From: RGIG3994 sp964461635
Lineage (GTDB): Bacteria; Bacillota; Clostridia; Oscillospirales; CAG-272
Length of the DNA: 41,320 nucleotides
Reading direction: 5' to 3'
NCBI GenBank assembly: GCA_964461635.1
Contig: CAYWVC010000007.1
Location: forward strand, 1 to 41,320
The notes beneath the pieces were generated by a model that worked only from the letters and a program-made list of their open reading frames with translations, made no database searches and had not been told where the DNA came from. The position numbers were made by a program, and so were the translations under genes. Shown here piece after piece: positions 1 through 8,736 of the stretch (its first letter is position 1; every line of letters begins with the position of its first letter).

Positions 1-220
1 AAAAATGAAGAAATGTAAAACAATGGAGCAAAAGCAAAACAAAAACAGATTTAGGCAAAAAACGGGGTTGAAATTGGCAAAAAACCGATGGATTTGCCGG
101 AAAATTCAAACGGGTAAAAGGTGCAGAAAATTCACCTCGGAATTTGTGCAGTATTCACAGAAAAAGAGGCTGACTTCTTCTTTTGCCGAAATAACGCAAG
201 AGGTGAAAAAAACGCGGTTA

Positions 221-239
221 AGGTAAATTGAATTTACCT
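221..239. promoter_or_regulatory. Palindromic operator candidate, copy 1
   Basis: Perfect inverted repeat: nine-base arms AGGTAAATT and AATTTACCT around a single G. Its 15-base core (223-237) recurs with one substitution at 328-342. A symmetric site of this size upstream of a sugar operon fits a dimeric repressor or activator, but the regulator is not in the window. Confidence 0.55.
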
Positions 240-286
240 CTACAATGCGTGAGACTAACTCTTTGGCAAAAACGCACAAAAAGTTG

Positions 287-299
287 ACAAGTGACTTGT
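287..299. promoter_or_regulatory. Palindrome ACAAGT-G-ACTTGT, possible second type of operator
   Basis: Perfect 6-1-6 inverted repeat lying between the two GTAAATT palindromes. It overlaps a TTGACAAGT word that is repeated at the -35 box of the operon promoter (479-487). No well-spaced -10 box follows this copy, so it reads better as a protein-binding site than as a promoter. Confidence 0.35.
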
Positions 300-327
300 A
301 AAACGAGAAAAAATATCAAGGAAAATG

Positions 328-342
328 GTAAATTGGATTTAC
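328..342. promoter_or_regulatory. Palindromic operator candidate, copy 2
   Basis: GTAAATTGGATTTAC matches copy 1 (223-237) at 14 of 15 bases. Start-to-start spacing is 105 bp, close to ten helical turns of B-DNA, so both sites would face the same side of the helix. That arrangement suits cooperative binding or looping by one regulator. Confidence 0.55.
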
Positions 343-478
343 TTATTTGACGGGCAAGCGCGGCGGCGTGAAAAATGACCAAAAATATAAGATCCGGGCA
401 GTGACGGTCGGCGATGCCTTGCGTGAAGGCGCGGCGAAAAATATGCGAACCGTGCAAAAAAGCGTCATACTTAGTTGC

Positions 479-507
479 TTGACAAGTTTTTTTGAATGTG
501 ATATTAT
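479..507 (+). promoter_or_regulatory. Sigma-A type promoter of the large sugar-transport operon
   Basis: TTGACA (479-484), a 17-bp spacer, then TATTAT (502-507). The -35 box is perfect and the -10 box differs from consensus at one position. Transcription would start near 514, leaving a leader of about 250 nt before the first gene at 767. Confidence 0.75.
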
Positions 508-513
508 AAGACC

Positions 514-766
514 ACAAAAATAACCGACCGTGTATATCGCCTCCCGGAGCCGCCGGGAGGCGATGCGGATTATTCCGATGAAAAAGGAAATCCGTTGCGC
601 TTCCGGCGCAAAAGTACACGGCGTTTCTGCGCCTGTATTCCCGATATGCTCCCGTAACGGTTCCCGAAGTCGCGGGACGGCGAGGGGGATGACGAGAATG
701 CGTGCGGGGTTTATCAAGTCGTTCGCCCGAAAGGCGGACGCAATTATCTGTCAGGAGGAAATCCAA
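514..766 (+). other. Long hairpin-rich 5' leader of the sugar-transport operon
   Basis: The leader contains a very stable 12-bp hairpin, ATCGCCTCCCGG (536-547) with CCGGGAGGCGAT (553-564) around a 5-nt loop. Smaller stem-loops follow (around 593-611, 660-676 and an 8-bp one at about 719-739) just before the ribosome binding site CAGGAGG. I do not recognise a known riboswitch. The coding frame of the first gene happens to stay open back to 530, but that upstream part reads as structured RNA, and the signal peptide supports the start at 767. Confidence 0.5.
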
Positions 767-3700
767 ATGAAGCAAAACCTAATGAGACGGGTCCTTGCAA
801 TGATGTTGGCGGTATCGTGCCTTATCGGTTGCGGGGTCGTCGTCACGGCAGCCGACAGCGGTACGTCGGGCACTTCCTCGGGGAGCAGCTCCACGACCGA
901 CACGACGCTTGCCGATCTGAAGGAGCTCTTGAACGCGGTGACGTATGCCGAATATACGGCGAAGGAGCCCTTCCTGAGCGCTAAGCCCGCTGCCGACGCC
1001 ATAGTTATCGACGCTCTTAAGTACTATGCCGACAACACCGATGCCGACGTTTACAGAGTTAAGATTGATGAGGCGACCGGGATCGCTACGATAGTTGACG
1101 AGTCGTACGTTCCCGCCGAGGGCGAGACTCTCGCGCTTTACACCGGCGATTCGGGTGACGTTGCGTTCAAGCTGACCGTTCCCGCGACCGGAACCTACAA
1201 TATTAAAATAGAGTACTACCCCGCGAAGGAGCTCGTGGATGCCGATGGCAATACCGTAGCGAGCGACAAGACGGGCTCTATCGAGCGTATACTCAAGATA
1301 AACGGTGAGGTGCCGTTCTCCGAGGCGCGCTATCTGGTGCTCCCGAAGATCTGGAAAAACATCTACACCGTTAAGATGGAAACTGTCAGCACGACGGTGG
1401 GAGCCGACGGTCAGAAGGTGTATACCTACGCCGACGTTACGCCCTACGTTGAAAAGGCAAAGGCTTGCGGCATCAATTATACGGTTGCCGCCGACGGCTC
1501 TTCCATCACGCTTGAGCTGCCCGATGAGGGTTGGACCGAGCTTACGACCGGCAAAATAGAGTCGGAGGAGCTCAGATTCTTCACGCAGGACCTTGACGGA
1601 AACGAGATCCGTTGCAATATGGAGCGCGTTCCCGAATGGCTTGAGTACAGCTGCAAGGACGTTGACGGCTTCTATTCGGAGAACTTCGAATTCGTCTTCC
1701 TTGACGGTGAAAACGAGATCAGCCTTACCGCGAAGAGCCAGAACGCTATCATCAAGTCGATCACGCTCAGCCCGGTCGAGGAGAGGCTCTCCTACGACGA
1801 GGTGAAGGCGATCTACGAGCAGAAGGGCTACACCCACGGCAAGGGGAACATAAAGTTCGAGGCGGAGTTCGCCTACGCGACCACCTCGCAGACCATCTAC
1901 CCCGTGGAGGATTCCTCTTCTGCGGCTACTTCTCCCTCCGATACCTCCAAGACGGTGCTCAACACCATCGGCGGTGAGAAATGGCAGACCTCGGGTCAGA
2001 GGATCAGATATAAATTTAAGGTAGACGACAGCGGACTTTACAATATAGTAGTTCGCTACCGTCAGAATATCAACGACGGTATATTCTCCTCCCGCGTGCT
2101 CTATCTCTACAGCGACGGGCTTGACGAGGGGAGCGACGGATATTATAACGGAGTTCCCTTTGAGGAAGCAACGAGGCTCAGATTCGGTTATTCGACCAAC
2201 TGGCAGGTCTCCCCGCTGAAGTATTCGAAGGAAGTGGTCAACGAGGACGGAACCTCCTCTTGGGAGGACGTTGAGCTTGAGTTCTACTTCGAAGCCGGTG
2301 TTACCTACACGATGGAGCTTGAGGTCGCTCTCGGCGATATGGGTGAGATAGTCAGTCAGGTAACTACGTCGCTCAATAATATCAACAGTTACTACCTTAA
2401 TATACTGAAGCTCACCGGAGCCGACCCCGACCAGTACCGCGACTACGGATTCTACCGTATAATGCCCGATACTATGCAGGGACTCGTCATTGAGTCGAGA
2501 AGACTCAGCGATATATCCGCAAAGCTGAAGAACATTACCGGGTCGACGAGCTCAAACGCCGCGACGCTGGATAAGATCGTTCGTCTGCTTGAGGAGATGG
2601 GAACCGACGAGGACAACGTGGCGAAGGACCTTGATCAGCTGAAAACCTACATAGGTACCCTCGGTACGTGGATCAACGATAACAAGACCCAGCCGTTGCA
2701 GCTTGACTATTTCGTGGTGCAGAGCCCCGATGCCGATCTGCCGCGCGCCAACCCCAACATATTCCAGTCGATAGCGCACGAGTTTATGAAGTTCGTATAC
2801 AGCTTCATCAGAAACTACAACCGTATGGGCGCCACCAACTCGGGATCCGAGGAGGAGATGGTTGAGGTCTGGCTGGCTTACGGCCGTGACCAGACGCAGG
2901 TTATCCGTAACCTTATCAACAACGACTTCACCCCGCAGACGGGTCACCTTGTGGATCTCAAGCTCGTTGCGGCGGGCTCGTTGCTGCCCTCCATTCTTGC
3001 ACAGTCCGGACCGGACGTGTATATCGGAGTCAGCGAGGATAACATCATCAACTACGCCATTCGCGGCGCGCTGATGAATATCGAGAACCTTGACGGCTTC
3101 TACGATCTCACCGACCCCTACATCCGTGAGCACAAGACGGTCACCGACCTTATCTCCGACCTGAAGGCCGATAATTACATAATTACCGGCGAAACGGGTA
3201 AGGAGATCAAGGCAATGTCTACCGACGGCGTTGCTATGTACACGATCACCTATAATTCGGACGGCTCGGGCGTTTGCACCGACCGCCGCGGCGACGTGCA
3301 TTATAACTTCACCGAGGAAGGTTGGCTCTACGAGACGGGCGAGACCTTCTCGGGCAGAACCTACACCTACAAATATTCCTACGACGAGAACGGAAACAAG
3401 ATAGCGAACAAGAACGTTCAGTTCAACGAGGCGGCGATGTACACGCTCGGTCTGCCCGATGCGGATAACATTATGCACTACTACGGCTTGCCGGAGACGC
3501 AGTCCTTCTCGATGATGTTCGTCAGAAACGACGTTCTTGCCGACCTCGGACTTGAGGTGCCGAAGACCTGGGACGATATACAGGCGGCTATCCAGACGCT
3601 TGAGTCGAAAAATATGGAGATCGGTATGTCGAACGACTACAAGATCTTCCTCTACCAGAAGGGCAGTAAGCTCTTCGCCGACGACGGAATGAGGATCAAC

Positions 3701-4681
3701 CTCGATTCCAACATCGCGCTTGACTCCTTCGAATATATGTGTAACCTGTTTACTATGTATTCGTTCCCGTATAAGTACGATTTCTCCAACCGTTTCAGAA
3801 CGGGCGAGATGCCGATAGGTATCGCGGGCTATAACGCGACCTACAACCAGCTCATCGTATTCGCGACCGAGATCCGCGGTCTGTGGTCCTTCTACCCCGT
3901 TCCGGGCGTTGCGACCTATCAGACCGATTCCGACGGTAACTACGTTTACGATGCCGACGGCAACAGGATCGTGGAGAGCATCAATAACGTCGCGGTTGCG
4001 ACGGTATCCGCGATCTCGATGATCAACGGCTGCGACAACGTCGATGCCGCGTGGTCGTTTATGAAGTGGCACGTCGGTGCCGACTGTCAGGTAGCCTACT
4101 CCAACGAGATGGTCGCTATCCTCGGCGATTCGGCAAAGCACGCGACCGCAAATATCACGGCTCTTGAGAGTATGCCTTGGACTACCGACGAGTACAATCA
4201 GCTCTCGGCACAGTTCAACAACCTTGCCTCCATACCGAACTACCCCGGCTCCTACATCATCGCGCGTTACACGAAGTTCGCCTTCCTTGACGCCTACGAC
4301 GATAACGAGAATCCGACGACCGCATTGCTGCAATACATCAATACGATCAATAAGGAGATCACGAGAAAGCGCGAGGAATTCGGGCTTGAGACGCTTGAGA
4401 TCGGTGAGACCCTTGCCAGCAAGCGTATAGCTCAGGCGCAGGAGATCCTTGACGGTCTGAGTGACGGAGCCAAGGCTCAGTACAAGGCGGAGATAGACGC
4501 GCTCAACGCGGCTATCGAAAATCTTGAATCTCAGAAGGCTAAGGTATCGATCGAGCACATCGAGGCGCTGGAGGCGGCATCTGCCGGACTTCGCGCGACG
4601 CAGTACTCCGATCTCTACGAGGTTGCCGACAGGATCGACGATGCGGCAACGGCTCTTCGCGATTACAGATCGTCTTATTGA
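767..4681 (+). CDS. Very large extracellular sugar-binding lipoprotein with accessory beta modules
   Basis: This is the solute-binding component of a carbohydrate ABC importer, 1304 aa compared with 400-550 for ordinary family-1 binding proteins. The N-terminus is a signal peptide with a lipobox-like LIGC (Cys22), although a type I cleavage after VVVTAA is also possible. Residues of about 55-345 and 360-560 look like two beta-sandwich carbohydrate-binding-like modules; the second begins with the FEAE pattern common in CBM6/35-type domains. A helical linker follows (about 560-690). The binding-protein fold is about 695-1210 (MVEVWLAYGRDQ, GPDVYIGV, PKTWDDI, AAWSFMKW) and is interrupted by an 80-residue Tyr/Gly-rich insert. 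The C-terminal 90 residues are Ala/Glu-rich helix. Start 767 follows CAGGAGG at good spacing. The gene opens an operon with two permease pairs. The ligand cannot be read from sequence; an oligosaccharide is likely. Confidence 0.85.
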   Translation: MKQNLMRRVLAMMLAVSCLIGCGVVVTAADSGTSGTSSGSSSTTDTTLADLKELLNAVTYAEYTAKEPFLSAKPAADAIVIDALKYYADNTDADVYRVKIDEATGIATIVDESYVPAEGETLALYTGDSGDVAFKLTVPATGTYNIKIEYYPAKELVDADGNTVASDKTGSIERILKINGEVPFSEARYLVLPKIWKNIYTVKMETVSTTVGADGQKVYTYADVTPYVEKAKACGINYTVAADGSSITLELPDEGWTELTTGKIESEELRFFTQDLDGNEIRCNMERVPEWLEYSCKDVDGFYSENFEFVFLDGENEISLTAKSQNAIIKSITLSPVEERLSYDEVKAIYEQKGYTHGKGNIKFEAEFAYATTSQTIYPVEDSSSAATSPSDTSKTVLNTIGGEKWQTSGQRIRYKFKVDDSGLYNIVVRYRQNINDGIFSSRVLYLYSDGLDEGSDGYYNGVPFEEATRLRFGYSTNWQVSPLKYSKEVVNEDGTSSWEDVELEFYFEAGVTYTMELEVALGDMGEIVSQVTTSLNNINSYYLNILKLTGADPDQYRDYGFYRIMPDTMQGLVIESRRLSDISAKLKNITGSTSSNAATLDKIVRLLEEMGTDEDNVAKDLDQLKTYIGTLGTWINDNKTQPLQLDYFVVQSPDADLPRANPNIFQSIAHEFMKFVYSFIRNYNRMGATNSGSEEEMVEVWLAYGRDQTQVIRNLINNDFTPQTGHLVDLKLVAAGSLLPSILAQSGPDVYIGVSEDNIINYAIRGALMNIENLDGFYDLTDPYIREHKTVTDLISDLKADNYIITGETGKEIKAMSTDGVAMYTITYNSDGSGVCTDRRGDVHYNFTEEGWLYETGETFSGRTYTYKYSYDENGNKIANKNVQFNEAAMYTLGLPDADNIMHYYGLPETQSFSMMFVRNDVLADLGLEVPKTWDDIQAAIQTLESKNMEIGMSNDYKIFLYQKGSKLFADDGMRINLDSNIALDSFEYMCNLFTMYSFPYKYDFSNRFRTGEMPIGIAGYNATYNQLIVFATEIRGLWSFYPVPGVATYQTDSDGNYVYDADGNRIVESINNVAVATVSAISMINGCDNVDAAWSFMKWHVGADCQVAYSNEMVAILGDSAKHATANITALESMPWTTDEYNQLSAQFNNLASIPNYPGSYIIARYTKFAFLDAYDDNENPTTALLQYINTINKEITRKREEFGLETLEIGETLASKRIAQAQEILDGLSDGAKAQYKAEIDALNAAIENLESQKAKVSIEHIEALEAASAGLRATQYSDLYEVADRIDDAATALRDYRSSY

Positions 4682-4717
4682 CGTAGCGTTGTAAACAACG
4701 GTGTAAGGAGATTAACA

Positions 4718-5665
4718 ATGTCACAGAATACAACAAATAAGAAGGCTGTGGCGCGCAAGGATATGTCCAAGTTCAGGTGGACGCTGAAGGAGATGAAGCG
4801 CAACTGGGCGGGTTACGCGATGATCGCCCCGTTCGTCATCCTCTTCACGATATTCACCGTGTGTCCTGTGTTGCTTTCGGCAATATTCAGCTTTACCGAC
4901 TTCAATATGCTGCAGACGCCGAATTTCGTCTTCCTGGACAACTATTCGAGACTGTTCCTTGACGACGACATATTCCTCATAGCCTGCAAAAACACCTTCA
5001 TTTTCGCGTGTATCGTCGGACCCGCTTCCTACGTAATGTCGCTTATGGTCGCGTGGTTCATAAACGAGCTTCCTCCGAAGATCAGATCGCTTGTAACTTT
5101 GGTCTTCTACGCTCCCTCCATTTCGGGTGAGATCTACCTGATTTGGAAGACGCTCTTCTCGGGCGACGCCTACGGTTGGGCAAACGCTTGGCTGATGAAG
5201 CTTCAGCTCATCACCGAGGAGATAAACTGGTTCGAGGATGCCGATTACGTTATGCCGCTGTGTATAATCGTAGCGCTTTGGCAGTCGCTCGGAACCGCCT
5301 TCCTGTCGTTTATCGCCGGACTTCAGGGTATCGACCGCTCGCTCTATGAAGCGGGCGCGGTTGACGGTATAAAGAACCGTTGGCAGGAGCTTTGGTACAT
5401 CACTCTTCCGAGTATGAAGCCGCAGCTTATGTTCGGTGCTATTATGTCGATAACCAACTCGTTCGGCTTCGGATCGGTCGTTACCGCACTCTGCGGATAC
5501 CCGTCGGTCGATTACGCGGCGCATACGATAATGCACCATTTGAACGATTACGGGAGTACGCGTTTTGAGATAGGATATTCTTCAACCATCGCGGTCGTCC
5601 TGTTCGTCATAATGATTACGGCGAACGTGGTGGTCAAGAAGCTCATTTCGAAGGTAGGTAAGTGA
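4718..5665 (+). CDS. Sugar ABC transporter permease, LplB/UgpA type (pair 1)
   Basis: Inner-membrane permease of a carbohydrate (CUT1-type) importer, 315 aa. A first transmembrane helix after a basic N-terminus (MIAPFVILFTIF) and five further hydrophobic segments are visible. The cytoplasmic EAA loop that contacts the ATPase starts near residue 211 (EAGAVDG, then LPSMKP). It is preceded by TAAGGAG, lies 36 bp after the binding-protein gene, and is followed after one base by its partner permease. The two should form the heterodimeric channel for the protein encoded at 767-4681. Substrate unknown. Confidence 0.9.
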   Translation: MSQNTTNKKAVARKDMSKFRWTLKEMKRNWAGYAMIAPFVILFTIFTVCPVLLSAIFSFTDFNMLQTPNFVFLDNYSRLFLDDDIFLIACKNTFIFACIVGPASYVMSLMVAWFINELPPKIRSLVTLVFYAPSISGEIYLIWKTLFSGDAYGWANAWLMKLQLITEEINWFEDADYVMPLCIIVALWQSLGTAFLSFIAGLQGIDRSLYEAGAVDGIKNRWQELWYITLPSMKPQLMFGAIMSITNSFGFGSVVTALCGYPSVDYAAHTIMHHLNDYGSTRFEIGYSSTIAVVLFVIMITANVVVKKLISKVGK

Positions 5666-5666
5666 T

Positions 5667-6539
5667 ATGGCAAGATTAAGAACGAGAAAACACAGAGTCG
5701 TGCTCAGCCGTTCATCGGGTGGCGACGTTCTGATAACGATAATGCTCGTTATCCTCGGCGCATTCATGTTCCTGCCTATGTGGTACGCGATCGCGCAATC
5801 ATTCAAGCCGCTTGACGAGCTTTGGATGTTCCCGCCGAGCTTCATAGTTTACAAGCCGACGATCAAAAACTATCAGGACCTGTTCGTTCAGATGAATACG
5901 TCCTGGGTACCGTTTACAAGGTACATATTCAATACGGTGTTCGTGTCCGTCGTCGGAACGGCAGGCAACCTGCTCCTTTCCTCGATGGCGGCGTACGCCT
6001 TCGCAAAGATCAAGTTCCCCGGCAGAAAGTGGATGTTCAAGACGATCAGAACCTCGCTGATGTTCCACTCTACCGTAACGTCGATCACGAACTACTTCAT
6101 AATGAGCCGACTCGGATGGGTGGATACCTACCTTGCAAAGATAGTTCCCGCCTTCTGTACGACCCTCGGACTTTACCTTATGAAGCAGTTTATGGATTCG
6201 CAGGTATCGGAGGCGGTGCTTGAATCGGCACGTCTTGACGGTGCAAGTGAGTTCAGGACCTTCTGGGTCATCGCGATGCCTATGGTCAAGCCGGCTTGGC
6301 TGACGCTGATCATATACTGCTTCCAGGGACTCTGGAACGCGGGGCAATCGATATACATTCATTCGGAGGAGCTTAAGTCCTTCAACTACGCGATACAGCA
6401 GATCGTTTCCGGCGGTATAAAACGAGCCGGAGTCGGTGCGGCGGCGCAGGTCATTATGATGCTCGTGCCTATCCTGGTATTCGTCATAACGCAGTCGAAT
6501 ATCATTGAGACGATGGGCTCCAGCGGTATGAAGGATTGA
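5667..6539 (+). CDS. Sugar ABC transporter permease, LplC/UgpE type (pair 1)
   Basis: Second permease of the first pair, 290 aa. The first transmembrane segment is about residues 22-48 (TIMLVILGAFMFLPMWYAIA). A substrate-translocation region with several helices follows, and the EAA loop begins near residue 186 (ESARLDGASEF, then MPMVKP). The start is one base after the previous stop, with GGTAGG-like purines upstream, so translation is probably coupled. Family knowledge places it in the inner membrane as a heterodimer with the protein at 4718-5665, energised by an ATPase not present in this window. Confidence 0.9.
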   Translation: MARLRTRKHRVVLSRSSGGDVLITIMLVILGAFMFLPMWYAIAQSFKPLDELWMFPPSFIVYKPTIKNYQDLFVQMNTSWVPFTRYIFNTVFVSVVGTAGNLLLSSMAAYAFAKIKFPGRKWMFKTIRTSLMFHSTVTSITNYFIMSRLGWVDTYLAKIVPAFCTTLGLYLMKQFMDSQVSEAVLESARLDGASEFRTFWVIAMPMVKPAWLTLIIYCFQGLWNAGQSIYIHSEELKSFNYAIQQIVSGGIKRAGVGAAAQVIMMLVPILVFVITQSNIIETMGSSGMKD

Positions 6540-6552
6540 GAGGAGGAAGAGT

Positions 6553-8724
6553 ATGACAAAGAAAATATGTGCCGTAACGGCAGTGATATTTGTGATAATC
6601 GTCCTGTTCTCCGTTCCGGTAAGCGCAAAGTCCTATCAGACGTATACCTACGCGCTCGGCGGCTACCCGCTCAACTCGCCGGATGCTTACGTGCCGGAAA
6701 GATCCATTACGTCGGACGATATCGGGCTTACGGGGTCCACAAAGCTGACCAGTGCGCTTAAGGATCCCTGCGACATCGAGGTGGACGATAGGGGCTGGAT
6801 CTACATCGCCGATGCCGGCGACGGAGATTACAGCAGAATCATAGTTCTGGATAACAACTATCAGCTCCAGCATATCATAAAGGATTTTGATAACGATCAG
6901 GGCAACCCCGACTCGCTGTCGGGTCCGGAGGGTGTGTTCATCAGCGAAACGACCGTCTACGTCTGTGACACCGATAAGAACAGAATAGTTACCTTTGACC
7001 GTGACTTCAACTTCATTGATATCATCAAGGAGCCCGAATCCGAGCTGTTTGAGACCGATTCGGTGTACGCACCTATCGCAATAGCGGTCGACCAGTACGA
7101 GCGACTCTACGTCGTGTCGAAGACGACCTATCAGGGCGTTATAATGATGACCCGTGACGGTGAATTCACCGGATTTATCGGGGCACAGAAGTCTAAGCTC
7201 TCAACGTGGGACATCATTTGGAGAAGATTCCAGACCGATGCCCAAAGGGAGCAGACCGAATCGGTAATCCCGACCGAATTCAATAATATCACAATCAACG
7301 AGGACGGCTTCGTCTACGTTACCACGAATAAGATAGACAGCAAGACTCAGCAGAATGCGCTCAAGAAGAAGTCCAAGAGCGGTGACTACGCCCCCGTTAA
7401 GCTCCTTAACCCCGCGGGTGAGGAGATTATGAGACGTAACGGCTTCTGGCCGCCGTCGGGTGAGGTCAGTCTCGTAGACGGGGAGAAGGCTTCCTCTATC
7501 GTTGATGCCGCCGTCGGACCCGAGAAGACCTGGTCTATCGTGGACAGCAGGCGTTCGAGAGTGTTTACCTACGACTTCGACGGAAACCTCCTCTTCGCCT
7601 TCGGTCAGAAGGACGGCGGACAGCTCGGAAATATCGAGCTGCTCGGCGGTATCACTTATCAGAAGGCTTATGACAGCGAGGGTGAGCAGGATTACAAGAT
7701 GCTCCTGCTCGATAAGAACAATAAGAGCTTTACCATCTACCGTCAGACCGAGTACGGAAAGATACTTATCAAGGCTCTTGAGCATCAGAACAACCGTCAG
7801 TACGATACCGCGATCGACGACTGGTTCCAGATACTGCAGCGTAACTCCAACTACGACGCCGCGTATATCGGTATCGGTCAGGCTATGTACAGAAACGGTC
7901 AGTATGAGGAATCGATAGAGTACTTCCAGGCGGCGTACGATACGTCGAACTACTCCAACTCCTACGAGGAGATCCGTAAGGAATGGATCACGAAGTGGCT
8001 CCTGCTTATTCCGATCGGTGCCGTGGCGATCATCGCCGGATGTATCTTCTTTATGAAGTATGCGACGAAGGTGAACAGCCGTGCCGCAGTTGCCGGAGGT
8101 AAGAGAAACTTCAAGGAGGAGCTGCTCTACGGCTTCCACGTGATATTCCACCCGTTCGACGGCTTCTGGGATCTGAAGCACGAGAAACGCGGTTCGTTGC
8201 GCGCGGCGATAGTCTTTATCGTTCTTACGATAGTAGCTTACTACTATCAGGCGGTCGGCTCGGGATATTCGGTCAATCAGACGACGGTATATACCACGAT
8301 CGTGGATCAGGCGATCTCGGTGCTCCTGCCGCTTATGCTTTGGTCGGTAGCCAACTGGTGTCTGACGACTCTGTTCGACGGTGAAGGAAGCTTCAAGGAT
8401 ATAGTCATCGCGGTCGGATATTCGCTGTTGCCGGTCATTATGACCATCATCCCGACGACGCTCGCGTCCAACTTTATGGTCAAGAGCGAGGTCGACGTTC
8501 TGGAGTTCATCACGACCGTCGGACTTATCTGGGCGGGACTGCTGATCTTCACCGGAATGATGGTGACACACGATTACTCGGTATTTAAGAATTTGATCAC
8601 GACGCTCGGTACGCTCGTCGGTATAGTCTTTATAATGTTTATCGGCGTACTGTTCGTAACTCTTCTCGGCAAGGTGGTCAGCTTCGTGACCAATATCATT
8701 ACCGAGATAAGGTACAATGCATAG
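6553..8724 (+). CDS. Membrane protein with NHL-like propeller, TPR and YIP1-like domain
   Basis: A 723-aa multidomain membrane protein. Residues 1-25 form a signal peptide or anchor ending near VSA-KS. Residues of about 60-400 contain repeated strands of the NHL/SMP-30 type (CDIEVDDRGWIYIADAG, GPEGVFISETTVYVCD, IAVDQYERLYVVS), which fold as beta-propellers. About 405-470 are TPR-like helices (AYIGIGQAMYRNGQYEES). A transmembrane helix at about 482-504 leads to a C-terminal YIP1-like bundle with about five more helices. The propeller and TPR part is therefore predicted outside the cell. The gene has a GAGGAGG site and sits 13 bp after a permease and 12 bp before the DUF5696-like gene. From memory, YIP1/NHL proteins often accompany DUF5696 and sugar ABC genes in Clostridia and Paenibacillus. 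Role unknown; a sensor or scaffold for the extracellular system is an inference. Confidence 0.8.
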   Translation: MTKKICAVTAVIFVIIVLFSVPVSAKSYQTYTYALGGYPLNSPDAYVPERSITSDDIGLTGSTKLTSALKDPCDIEVDDRGWIYIADAGDGDYSRIIVLDNNYQLQHIIKDFDNDQGNPDSLSGPEGVFISETTVYVCDTDKNRIVTFDRDFNFIDIIKEPESELFETDSVYAPIAIAVDQYERLYVVSKTTYQGVIMMTRDGEFTGFIGAQKSKLSTWDIIWRRFQTDAQREQTESVIPTEFNNITINEDGFVYVTTNKIDSKTQQNALKKKSKSGDYAPVKLLNPAGEEIMRRNGFWPPSGEVSLVDGEKASSIVDAAVGPEKTWSIVDSRRSRVFTYDFDGNLLFAFGQKDGGQLGNIELLGGITYQKAYDSEGEQDYKMLLLDKNNKSFTIYRQTEYGKILIKALEHQNNRQYDTAIDDWFQILQRNSNYDAAYIGIGQAMYRNGQYEESIEYFQAAYDTSNYSNSYEEIRKEWITKWLLLIPIGAVAIIAGCIFFMKYATKVNSRAAVAGGKRNFKEELLYGFHVIFHPFDGFWDLKHEKRGSLRAAIVFIVLTIVAYYYQAVGSGYSVNQTTVYTTIVDQAISVLLPLMLWSVANWCLTTLFDGEGSFKDIVIAVGYSLLPVIMTIIPTTLASNFMVKSEVDVLEFITTVGLIWAGLLIFTGMMVTHDYSVFKNLITTLGTLVGIVFIMFIGVLFVTLLGKVVSFVTNIITEIRYNA

Positions 8725-8736
8725 TCGGAGGAAGAT

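Larger units (their letters stand above)
1..478. other. AT-rich control region upstream of the large sugar-transport operon
   Basis: No convincing gene is visible here: the open frames lack a ribosome binding site and their translations are low-complexity basic or unstructured. The stretch carries several odd-centred palindromes (221-239, 287-299, 328-342) and the word TTGACAAGT twice, at 284-292 and at 479-487, where the second copy contains the -35 box of the operon promoter. It most likely serves as a regulator-binding region for the downstream operon. The preceding gene lies outside the window. Confidence 0.6.

Noticed and set aside
5..226. A 73-codon open frame at the left edge
   Set aside because: Lys/Gln/Arg-rich low-complexity product, no ribosome binding site, runs into the first palindrome; looks like AT-rich intergenic DNA.
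297..312. Possible catabolite-responsive element (TTGTAAAACG half-site)
   Set aside because: Only the left half matches the cre consensus; the CA at the right end is missing.
530..766. In-frame upstream extension of the binding-lipoprotein gene
   Set aside because: It would put 79 unstructured residues before a clear signal peptide and would translate a stable hairpin; ATG 767 has an ideal CAGGAGG.
2552..4558. Long open frame antisense to the binding-lipoprotein gene
   Set aside because: Frame shadow caused by codon bias of the real gene; no ribosome binding site and no recognisable domain.
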